DNA of 16,186 nt, from positions 1 through 16,186 of the forward strand of contig CAMDAI010000008.1 in the NCBI GenBank assembly GCA_945888585.1, in the 5' to 3' direction. Made by a program: the position numbers and the translations under genes. Below, one piece after another: positions 6,398 through 12,595 of this stretch (its first letter is position 1; the number at the start of each line of letters is the position of its first letter). Origin of the DNA: Rickettsia typhi. Its GTDB lineage: Bacteria; Pseudomonadota; Alphaproteobacteria; Rickettsiales; UBA1997. Under the pieces are notes generated by a model. The model searched no databases. It saw nothing but the letters and a program-made list of their open reading frames with translations, and was not told where the DNA came from.

Positions 6398-8224
6398 TTA
6401 TTTGCTTTTTCTTAAGGATTCTAAAAATTCTATTTTTTGCTTTTTATCTAAGTCAGAATCATCGTTTTTTAAGCGGGATTTTTGATTGGCGAGCCAAATG
6501 TAGGATTTTTTATCCAAAGCATCGCCATTTTCTAAAAGCTCTAAAATTTTGTTGTAGCGATCTTGCCAGTCCATTCTTTCGTTTCTTAAAGATTCTAAAA
6601 ATTCTATTTTTTGTTTTTTATCTAAATCTAAATTTCCTTTTCTTTTTAAAAAAGCTTTTTGATTAGCGAACCAAGTGTAAGATTTTTTATCTAATGCACT
6701 GCCATTTTTTAGAATTTTTAAAACTTTATTGTAAGAATCTTGCCAATCCATTCTTTCGCTTTGAATTTTTGAAGAAAAATCAAAACCAATTTTTAATAAT
6801 TCATCGTGTAGTTCTTTGGGAAATTCATTATAGCCTTCAAGTCTGCCTTTATACCAATTTTTAATATAACCCAACCAATTAGCTAATTCTTTTTCTTGCT
6901 TACCGCTAGAGCTTTTCATAGATGGCCATCTTGTTGGATTATTTTTTCTAAATTCAGCCAACTCTTCACAACGATCCAGCGATTTTTTTAAACTTCTTGC
7001 TTGTCTTTCTCCATCTTTTAGTTGAAAAAAATCATTAACGAATTCCAATGCCAATAATAAATCAACCCGATCTTTTTTAAGTTCATTTTTTCTAAATGCA
7101 CTTCTTTGAATAAGGAGCCAAGTGTAAATATTTTTTTCTTCTTGACCACGATCAAGCTTTGGCAATCTTTTATTTTTTTGAATAAACTCTATCAACTTGT
7201 CATAACTTTTTTCCCAGCTGTTAAATTGATTTTCAAAATCTTGATAATTTATTTCTTCTAATAATTTTTGTTGGTGTTTTGATAATTTAGAAAATTTATC
7301 AATTTGACTTCTTAACCAAATATCTTGACCAAGTTCCTTTTTATCTAGTGCTTGACTTGGAAATCTACTATTTTCACTTATAAATTCCTTTAACTTTTCA
7401 TACTTAATCAACCATTTATCCGAATGAGGCTCAAATGGAAAATTAATTGCTAATAATTTGTTAAATCTTTCTTCTGTAAGCAATCCTTCTTTGTATTGTT
7501 TTCTTAGCCCTAAAAACCATATTCCCAGCTCACGCCCAATTGGTTCTCTACTTTTTTGAGATGGCCATTTTAATGGATTGGGATTGTTATTTTTCCAATC
7601 AATTAATTTTTGATATTTTTCATTCCAAGAGTTTTCTTGTTGATCCCAAATAAAATTAATCTCATTTAATTTATTAATTCGCTCTGGGCTTAATTTGTTG
7701 GAACTTTTGAATGTTCTTTGGGCATTAACCCAAGCATAAAGATTTATATTTTCATCTTTGTTTGGATAGGCTCCATTATGTTCTTTCAACCAATCCACAA
7801 GCTTTTGCAAATTAAAATTCCACCCATCGCTAGCTTTTTCAATTATTTCAGCAAAATAATATTGCTTTAAATCTTCATTAAAATTTAAAAATTTGATTGG
7901 GCTTTCTTTGATATTAGAGGCTTGGTCGTTGCTTATGCCTTTTTCAATATAGTCAATTTTAGAATCACTTTTTAAAGTTTTTTTACCGCTGGCAATGGCA
8001 TCAATTTCATCTTGCAATCTTTCATCGTGGTCTGCCATTGCCTTGATAACATCAATTAATCTTTTAAAAGCAACTCCAGCAATAACATCTTCTTTTTTGG
8101 TTTTTTGTGAGTGATAAATTGGAATTATTATGTAGCCCAGTTTTTTGCCATCCGCTTTTCTTAAAGCTCTTCCTGCGGCTTGCACTATGTCTATTTTAGA
8201 GTTTTTGGGATCACAAAAAACCAC
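6398..8224 (-). CDS. C-terminal part of nuclease-helicase: motif VI plus ~7 Helicase-Associated repeats (split by frameshift)
   Basis: This is the downstream frame of the gene that begins at 9834. It opens inside the second helicase lobe: in this frame, just before the nominal GTG start, codons encode NPRAVISNAKCLTEGVDIP (motif V region), then VVFCDPKNSKIDIVQAAGRALRK with motif VI QxxGRxxR. From about residue 100 to the end there are roughly seven degenerate repeats of 58-72 residues, each with a W....Y..L start, a central W...Q(R/K) and an L/I-rich end. These match Helicase-Associated (HA, PF03457) domains, thought to bind nucleic acid. The last two repeats are recent duplicates. A separate product from the GTG would lack the ATP site, so this is either a broken half-gene or is reached by frameshifting. 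Confidence 0.8.
   Translation of the reverse strand: MVFCDPKNSKIDIVQAAGRALRKADGKKLGYIIIPIYHSQKTKKEDVIAGVAFKRLIDVIKAMADHDERLQDEIDAIASGKKTLKSDSKIDYIEKGISNDQASNIKESPIKFLNFNEDLKQYYFAEIIEKASDGWNFNLQKLVDWLKEHNGAYPNKDENINLYAWVNAQRTFKSSNKLSPERINKLNEINFIWDQQENSWNEKYQKLIDWKNNNPNPLKWPSQKSREPIGRELGIWFLGLRKQYKEGLLTEERFNKLLAINFPFEPHSDKWLIKYEKLKEFISENSRFPSQALDKKELGQDIWLRSQIDKFSKLSKHQQKLLEEINYQDFENQFNSWEKSYDKLIEFIQKNKRLPKLDRGQEEKNIYTWLLIQRSAFRKNELKKDRVDLLLALEFVNDFFQLKDGERQARSLKKSLDRCEELAEFRKNNPTRWPSMKSSSGKQEKELANWLGYIKNWYKGRLEGYNEFPKELHDELLKIGFDFSSKIQSERMDWQDSYNKVLKILKNGSALDKKSYTWFANQKAFLKRKGNLDLDKKQKIEFLESLRNERMDWQDRYNKILELLENGDALDKKSYIWLANQKSRLKNDDSDLDKKQKIEFLESLRKSK
6411..6761 (-). repeat. Tandem duplication of an HA repeat within the helicase gene
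   Basis: The last two HA units, of about 58 and 59 codons, begin at 6585 and 6411 as repeats of each other, 174 nt apart on the plus strand. Both encode MDWQD.YNK..., NG.ALDKKSY.W.ANQK and the identical DLDKKQKIEFLESLR. They are much closer to each other than to the five upstream units, so this duplication is recent. Confidence 0.85.
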
Positions 8225-9834
8225 CGCATCAATAGCTGGAATATCAACGCCTTCGGTGAGACATTTGGCATTTGAGATAACTGCTCTCGGATTTTTTTGA
8301 AGGAATTTAATTTTAAACTTCGCTCTGTTGATGAGTTTTTGCCATTGATGGAAAAGGCAATGGTTTTATTGGTAATTTCTTTGTGGATATTTTCAAAACT
8401 CTCTGCGTATTTAACTCTTGTGTGAAAAGTGACTGCGTGATTTAGAGAATATTCATCTAAAATAAATTCAACCGCATAGTTATTAGCAATGTCGTCTAAT
8501 GAATAATTGGGCAGTTTTAGCCTTTTGTTATTTAGATAATCGCTAATTTCTTCTTTGAAAATTCCAATGGCAACAATTTTGTAATCAACCAAAATTCCTG
8601 CGTCAATTGCATCAGCAAAAGACATTCTGTAAATTTCTTCACCAAATAAATTTTCATCGTCCATACAATAAAGATAAACATCGCCATCTTTAGCTCTGGT
8701 TTTGGCGTTAGTGCTTGCAACTCGTGGAGTTGCGGTCATAAAAAGTCGGTTTTTAACATTGATTTGGCTGTTGTCGTGAATCAATGTGTAATTACTTTCT
8801 TTGGTGTCTTTGCTTTTAACTCCCGCCGTTCGGTGAGCTTCATCGCAAATTGAAAAATCAAAAAATATATTGGTGTTTGCAATTGAATCTCTGACTTTGT
8901 CAAGGGATTGATAGGTTGAGAAAATAATTTTTGGCTCTTCTTTTTCTAAGAATCGCCTTATTTCTTCGGGGTTGCTGGAAACTTTTATATCAACTTGATA
9001 GGTTTTAGTTTTGATTGTGTCATCGTCATTGTCAATGTCGGAATCGGAGCATACACAAAGATAATCAAATTGTTGTTTTGATTGGCTTTTCCATTCATTT
9101 TTAAATTGTCTTAAAAGTGATAATGAAGGCAAAATAACCAGCGTGGAATTTGCGTTTAGGGCTTCTTTGATCCATAGAGAAGTGAGGGTTTTTCCTGCTC
9201 CGCAAGGTAGAATTAATTTTCCTGTGTTATTGTTGGTGTAATAATTAACGGCATTTTGTATTGCTGTTTGTTGATGAGGTTTTGGAGTTAATAATTGATT
9301 TTTAACTTTGCTGTTATTGAGAAAATCCGATATTGCCGAAAATGTTTCTGGCTTGATTTCCAGAAGGTCAGTGATGTTGATAAATTGAAAATGTTGGTTT
9401 CTAGTTTGGCTAACTTCATCTATGTCATAAGCATTTGCAAAAACTATATAGCCATCAACTTTGTTGGTTGAGCCAAAAAAATTGCCAATTTTATCTTTTG
9501 TCCAGCAAAGTTTTGTATTTTCATCCAATTTAAATTTGCACTGCACCGCATAAAATTTGCCTTTGTGATCTTGCAACAATAAATCTATTCCGTGATCTTT
9601 GTGTGGAAGGTTTAATCCTGCTTTAACTTCATAGGGAATTTCACTATATAGCCAAATTTCCTTGTAGTCGTTTCTTAAAGATGGATTGAATAGAAAATAA
9701 TATTTTGCAAATTTTTCAAACAATACTTTACCAACAAATGAATAATCATTTTTGGCAAATTTTATCATCTTTTCTTTGCACTCATCCCAAGAATTGGTTT
9801 CTTTGAAGATGTCGCAAAATTCATTTAGAATCAT
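8191..9834 (-). CDS. N-terminal part of Mrr-like nuclease / DEAH helicase (split by frameshift)
   Basis: The frame encodes 547 residues, of which about 514 are genuine. Residues 30-160 are a restriction-endonuclease-like domain: HGIDLLLQ (Asp84) and VQCKFK (Gln98-x-Lys100) form the D...QxK site of Mrr-type nucleases. Residues 183-420 are helicase lobe 1: motif I PCGAGKT (210-216), motif II DEAH (331-334) and motif III MTATPR (366-371). Lobe 2 begins with TFHTRVKYAESF (469-480) and INGKNSSTER (496-505), then the frame is lost at a seven-A run (8292-8298). Restoring one A gives FKKNPRAVISNAKC and joins the 6398-8224 frame, making a protein of about 1,145 residues. It begins 24 nt after the HEPN gene. 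The likely role is anti-phage or anti-DNA restriction by a single large polypeptide. Confidence 0.85.
   Translation of the reverse strand: MILNEFCDIFKETNSWDECKEKMIKFAKNDYSFVGKVLFEKFAKYYFLFNPSLRNDYKEIWLYSEIPYEVKAGLNLPHKDHGIDLLLQDHKGKFYAVQCKFKLDENTKLCWTKDKIGNFFGSTNKVDGYIVFANAYDIDEVSQTRNQHFQFINITDLLEIKPETFSAISDFLNNSKVKNQLLTPKPHQQTAIQNAVNYYTNNNTGKLILPCGAGKTLTSLWIKEALNANSTLVILPSLSLLRQFKNEWKSQSKQQFDYLCVCSDSDIDNDDDTIKTKTYQVDIKVSSNPEEIRRFLEKEEPKIIFSTYQSLDKVRDSIANTNIFFDFSICDEAHRTAGVKSKDTKESNYTLIHDNSQINVKNRLFMTATPRVASTNAKTRAKDGDVYLYCMDDENLFGEEIYRMSFADAIDAGILVDYKIVAIGIFKEEISDYLNNKRLKLPNYSLDDIANNYAVEFILDEYSLNHAVTFHTRVKYAESFENIHKEITNKTIAFSINGKNSSTERSLKLNSFKKIREQLSQMPNVSPKALIFQLLMRWFFVIPKTLK
8292..8298 (-). 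other. Frameshift point at an A7 run in the helicase gene
   Basis: On the coding strand the run reads TTC-AAA-AAA-A-TCC. Upstream of it the frame ERSLKLNSF places Leu at +4 and Phe at +7 from the Arg, the spacing I expect in homologous helicases before motif V; downstream the match continues only in the -1 frame (KNPRAVISNAKCLTEGVD). This places the shift at the run itself, equivalent to loss of one A from eight. It may be a real mutation, a sequencing error in the homopolymer, or a site of slippage. Confidence 0.8.
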
Positions 9835-9858
9835 ATCGTATCAGCCATTTTTGTTGCT

Positions 9859-10491
9859 TTATTCCAAAATCTCTTTAATCTTTGCCCCACTAACTCCATA
9901 GATAAACTTATCAATCAATTTTTCCATTTCTTCAAAATTCCAGCCTTGCAGATTTTCAAAGTGAAAAATTCTATTTCTAAATTTTCTAATCGCTTCCATT
10001 TCTTTTTGGATTTGCTTTAAATTTCTTTGATTGTTTTTTAGATAAGGAAAAACTCGCTCAATTATTTTATTTTTTTGCCAAATTGGAACATGATAAGATT
10101 TATGAAAAAGATTTGTCCAAAAGCCAAAATTGAGGTTGGAAATGATGTTATCTTGACTTATTTCTTTGCCTGTTTTGTTTAGGGTTTCTATGGCTATGGT
10201 AATTTTTTCTTGCTCTCTAGGGTTTAGTTTTAGTGGGCATTTTTTGTCAAAAAACCAGTTACCAAAATCTTGACTTAGTTCAATAGCAATTTTATTTCTT
10301 AAAAATATTTCTAAAAAATGCAGACAAACAAATATTTCTTTGGCTTGGCTTAATTCTGCTTTGTAGGCTTTAAACCAGCTATCGCCAAATTCTTCTTTAT
10401 AAAAGGCAATTTTTTTGACTGATAAAAGGGTTTCAATTGTGTTTAGCATTTTTTTGTTGGCACTATTATTATAATAACATTTATTTGACAT
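9859..10491 (-). CDS. Abi-family HEPN protein (AbiF/AbiD-like, Abi_2)
   Basis: A 210-residue protein of the Abi-like family (PF07751), whose members belong to the HEPN ribonuclease superfamily. Family hallmarks seen in order are FLEIFLRNKIAIELSQDFGNWF (59-80), NLNFGFWTNLFHKSYHVPIW (119-138) and the HEPN motif RNRIFH (Arg172-Asn173-x3-His177, fitting R-x4-H) followed by FEN. Known relatives cause abortive infection, and recent work, as I recall it, shows that AbiF-type HEPN RNases are held in check by a structured RNA encoded just upstream. The 190 nt upstream here contain such a candidate. The gene is followed after 24 nt by the nuclease-helicase, so both probably share a transcript. Abi membership is clear; RNase activity on a particular RNA is inferred. 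Confidence 0.85.
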   Translation of the reverse strand: MSNKCYYNNSANKKMLNTIETLLSVKKIAFYKEEFGDSWFKAYKAELSQAKEIFVCLHFLEIFLRNKIAIELSQDFGNWFFDKKCPLKLNPREQEKITIAIETLNKTGKEISQDNIISNLNFGFWTNLFHKSYHVPIWQKNKIIERVFPYLKNNQRNLKQIQKEMEAIRKFRNRIFHFENLQGWNFEEMEKLIDKFIYGVSGAKIKEILE

Positions 10492-10525
10492 TGGACTTTT
10501 AATAAATTACATTTCTCTGTATTAG

Positions 10526-10637
10526 ACCTGCCGTCTTCTCCCTTGAAACATAGGTGCTAGATTGCAGGTATTTTTTTGCCAATTTTTCCACTCTTTTACT
10601 TTTTAGTTTTGGGATGCTAATTTATCCTAAAAACTAA
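10526..10637 (-). ncRNA. Candidate structured RNA upstream of the HEPN gene
   Basis: Read on the minus strand toward the HEPN start, two hairpins follow each other. The first (10637-10603) pairs TTAGTTTT with AAAACTAA and, after an internal loop, GGAT with ATCC around an 8-nt loop. The second (10569-10526) closes with ACCTGC/GCAGGT and holds a 32-nt interior containing a possible inner hairpin GTTTC-aaggga-GAAGAC. The second block is 22 G/C in 44 nt, far above its surroundings. It ends 34 nt before the HEPN start codon. Abi-family genes are known to carry conserved upstream RNAs (the abiF RNA motif). No promoter is certain. If transcribed from the plus strand instead, the second hairpin is followed by ATTTTTTT and could be a terminator. 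Confidence 0.5.
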
Positions 10638-10657
10638 TAACATAACAAGATATATTT

Positions 10658-10692
10658 AGCCATCGAAGCCAGTTTATAATGGCTATCTTTTT
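10658..10692 (+). terminator. Hairpin with T-run overlapping the integrase stop
   Basis: TAGCCAT (10658-10664) pairs perfectly with ATGGCTA (10679-10685), followed on the plus strand by TCTTTTTT. It has rho-independent terminator form for plus-strand transcription; on the minus strand, the integrase direction, there is no U-tract. It overlaps the integrase stop codon. It could stop transcription entering the integrase antisense, or be chance. Confidence 0.35.
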
Positions 10693-11882
10693 TCCAACCC
10701 AATATTACTAATTTTATTACCAAACACCTCTGTTGCTTGTTTTAATGTGCTGTTGATTAAGTGGGCATATCTCTGGGTTGTTTTAGCATTTGAATGCCCA
10801 ACCAATTTGCCAATAACTTCTAAACCAACCCCATTATTAACTAAAATTGATGCAAAAGTGTGGCGTAAATCATGAATACGGGCGTTTTTGATTTTGGCGG
10901 CTTGGCAAATATTTTTCCAAAATCTTTTGATGTCACCAACATGGGTTTTGGTTTTTGGATTATAAAAAAGATAGGTTTGATTGCTGATTATTTGATCTTC
11001 TTTGGTATTTTTAAAATTTTTATCATTAATAATATTTTGTTTCATTTCCTCTAAAATCTGCAAAGCCTCTTTATTTAAAGGGGTATGGGTAGTTTTATTT
11101 TTTTTATTAAGTGAAGCAGGTTTTATCCACACCCCATTTTTAAAATCAAAATCTTGCCACCTAGCAGAAAAAACCTCACTTTTTCTTGATCCTGTAAGTA
11201 AAATCAATTTGATAATATTGGCATTAGTTTTGTTTTGTTGTTGGTTTAGAGTTTCAATCAATTTGTTAATTTCATCATCCGATAAAAACCTATGCCTCAT
11301 ATCTTCTTTAAACTTTTTGGCATCTTTGGCTGGGTTGTTTTCCATCCAATCCCAAGAAATAGCCAAATTAAACATTGATGATAAAAGTTGTAAAATTCTA
11401 TTAGCCCGATAGGGAGTTTCTTTTAAAGAGCCGTGCAGTTTTTCTATGTCTTTTTTGGTGATTGAATTTAGCTTATGATTGCCGAACTTTGGCAAGATGT
11501 GGTTGGTAAGCATCGATTGATATTCCGAAATTGTTTTGGCTCTTTTGGTGCTTTGACTTGCTTTGATATATTCTACTGATAAATCCTTAAAATTTGGCGA
11601 TTTATAATTAGCTTGCTTGGCTTCTAATGGATCATCACCTTTGATAATTTCACCTTTTAGCTTGGTTGCCATATCTCTTGCGGCTGTGGTGCTTAATTCT
11701 GGATAATTGCCGATGGTGTATTTTCTTTCTCTGCCATTAATTACATAACGCAAAACAAAAGATTTAGCATTATTGTTGGTTATCCTAAAACCAAAACCAA
11801 TGATTTTATCATCCCAATAGATTTTATGTTTAGTTTGTGGAGTTTTTAAAGATTTAATAAACCTTTCATTTAGATTTGGCAT
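10683..11882 (-). CDS. int: P4-type tyrosine integrase of the tRNA-Ala element
   Basis: A 399-residue integrase. Residues 1-85 are the DUF4102 arm-DNA-binding domain (MPNLNERFIKSLKTP..., KSFVLRYVINGRERKYTIGNYPE), about 95-190 the core-binding domain, and 195-385 the catalytic domain. Catalytic residues are Arg233 (TGSRKSE), a lysine at about 261-263, His337 and Arg340 (IHDLRHTFAS), His363 (VGHS) and nucleophile Tyr372 (RYAHL). I chose ATG 11882: the frame extends to a TTG at 11942, but those extra codons are the arm-type repeats and lie partly upstream of the likely transcription start. The gene reads inward from the right att repeat, so it should integrate and, with a directionality factor, excise the island at tRNA-Ala. 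All catalytic residues are intact. Confidence 0.93.
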   Translation of the reverse strand: MPNLNERFIKSLKTPQTKHKIYWDDKIIGFGFRITNNNAKSFVLRYVINGRERKYTIGNYPELSTTAARDMATKLKGEIIKGDDPLEAKQANYKSPNFKDLSVEYIKASQSTKRAKTISEYQSMLTNHILPKFGNHKLNSITKKDIEKLHGSLKETPYRANRILQLLSSMFNLAISWDWMENNPAKDAKKFKEDMRHRFLSDDEINKLIETLNQQQNKTNANIIKLILLTGSRKSEVFSARWQDFDFKNGVWIKPASLNKKNKTTHTPLNKEALQILEEMKQNIINDKNFKNTKEDQIISNQTYLFYNPKTKTHVGDIKRFWKNICQAAKIKNARIHDLRHTFASILVNNGVGLEVIGKLVGHSNAKTTQRYAHLINSTLKQATEVFGNKISNIGLEKR

Positions 11883-11900
11883 AGCTTTGTAAATTATTTT

Positions 11901-11923
11901 GGTGTCCGTCTGGTGTCCGTCAA
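11901..11923 (+). repeat. Right arm-type repeats over the int promoter
   Basis: Two tandem 11-nt units, GGTGTCCGTCT and GGTGTCCGTCA, match the left-end pair at 2428-2449 with one mismatch over 22 nt and have the same orientation. They sit between the likely -10 box and the start codon of int, so integrase binding here could repress its own synthesis, as known for several P4-like integrases. Function is inferred. Confidence 0.62.
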
Positions 11924-11952
11924 TATTACCAAATAAAAGCAATTTATGTCAA
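11923..11952 (-). promoter_or_regulatory. Promoter of the integrase gene
   Basis: On the minus strand a consensus -35 TTGACA (11952-11947) is followed after 18 nt by TAATAT (11928-11923), giving an expected start near 11916, inside the arm-type repeats, and a leader of about 34 nt to ATG 11882. This favours the shorter integrase over the frame's TTG at 11942. Confidence 0.5.
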
Positions 11953-12058
11953 TCTAAAATAATCATTTACAACTTAATTCCATATTATTAAGCTATGATT
12001 TATAAGGTTTTACATGGTTAAGTTATATTTTAATTGAGTGGATGGTTTTAATTGATAG

Positions 12059-12123
12059 CCTGCTTTGCAAGCAGGGAGTCAGAGGTTCGAACCCGCTTAT
12101 CTCCACCATCTCAAATCAAGCTT
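12059..12123 (+). repeat. Right attachment repeat (partial tRNA-Ala copy)
   Basis: A fragment of the tRNA-Ala 3' half, from the anticodon stem through CCA plus 15 nt, in direct orientation with 2330-2394. Its T-stem reads AGAGG against CCGCT, leaving a mismatch, and it lacks the acceptor 5' strand and D arm, so it is not a functional tRNA. It marks the right junction of the element. Confidence 0.92.
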
Positions 12124-12158
12124 CCAAACCATTTTTAAATAAATTAGATTATTTTTCA

Positions 12159-12180
12159 TTGCCGCACTGTTGCCACATTT
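12159..12180 (+). repeat. Possible vestigial arm-type repeats outside the element
   Basis: TTGCCGCACTG (12159-12169) and TTGCCACATTT (12170-12180) are tandem 11-nt units starting 36 nt past the right att repeat. Period and distance copy the left-end arm repeats (11 nt, 34 nt past att) but the sequence differs, as expected for a different integrase. The match is short and could be chance. Confidence 0.3.
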
Positions 12181-12479
12181 GAAGTGAATGTTTGTTGGTA
12201 TAGATATTTTTGAAAATCTATAAATTAGTAATAAGCTAATCTTCTTGGGATCCTCCAAAATACTCTTGTCATCTTCTAAAGATATTTTAATGCTTCACTA
12301 ACTTATTTTTGGTGATAATAAATCAAAACTTATCACCTCAACTGAAAAGTAAAATAAGTTGATTTATTTTGAGTTGGGAATAGGAATATAAAAATTCACA
12401 GCTATAAAAAAGTATTATCCTGCCATGAAAATACCTTTTATTTGTAACATTGTTTTTATCGTATTTACAAACTTTAATT

Positions 12480-12515
12480 GTTGTAATCTCAAGAAAAAAC
12501 TCTTGAGATTACAAC
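12480..12515. repeat. Perfect 15-bp-stem hairpin
   Basis: GTTGTAATCTCAAGA and its exact reverse complement flank the 6-nt loop AAAAAC. It lies 80 nt downstream of the minus-strand gene ending at 12596. Neither side has a U-tract, so it is not a classical terminator; it may be a 3'-end stabilising hairpin, a terminator of another type or a dispersed palindromic repeat. Confidence 0.55.
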
Positions 12516-12595
12516 TACTATAAAGCTACATTAGAAGATTGAATTACTAGCCTAAAAATCCTAGGTGAAATGTGCATAAGTTCCTATTACTGATA

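Larger units (their letters stand above)
2355..12123. mobile_element. Integrated element (~9.7 kb genomic island) in tRNA-Ala
   Basis: The boundaries are the direct repeats of the tRNA-Ala 3' end at 2330-2394 and 12059-12123; one unit is 9,729 nt. A P4-type tyrosine integrase reads inward from the right end, as is usual for islands in tRNA genes, and paired arm-type repeats lie inside both ends. Cargo on the plus strand is an XRE repressor, an ImmA-type peptidase, an Xis-like protein, an HTH zinc-ribbon protein, a second tyrosine recombinase and a possible papain-like protein. Cargo on the minus strand is an Abi-family HEPN protein and a nuclease-helicase. No replication, capsid or conjugation genes are visible, so it is best described as a small integrative or satellite-like defence island rather than a prophage or ICE. 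Confidence 0.9.
12124..12595. other. Intergenic right flank, no gene seen
   Basis: No credible gene was found in 472 nt. It holds a degenerate 11-nt-period repeat just past the att site (12159-12180), a TATAGA/TCTATA hairpin near 12199-12222, and a perfect 15-bp-stem hairpin at 12480-12515. The first could be left over from another element that used the same tRNA. Confidence 0.5.

Noticed and set aside
8310..8325. Frameshift placed at CGAAG, upstream of the A7 run
   Set aside because: The frame ERSLKLNSF upstream of the run keeps the expected Leu and Phe spacing, so the break fits the A7 run better.
8532..8720. Minus-strand 62-codon frame within the helicase gene
   Set aside because: Out of frame with the conserved helicase motifs that cover the same bases.
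10485..10513. Plus-strand promoter TTGACA/TACATT driving an RNA ending at the T7 after GCAGGT
   Set aside because: Most of the TTGACA is the reverse complement of the HEPN start codons ATG-TCA-A, so it may be coincidence; kept only as an alternative strand for the RNA candidate.
10872..11412. Two plus-strand open frames opposite the integrase
   Set aside because: They are antisense to conserved catalytic parts of the integrase and hydrophobic only because the complementary strand is rich in T.
11883..11942. Longer integrase start at TTG 11942
   Set aside because: The added codons are the arm-type repeats and part of the promoter; ATG 11882 gives the usual DUF4102 N-terminus.
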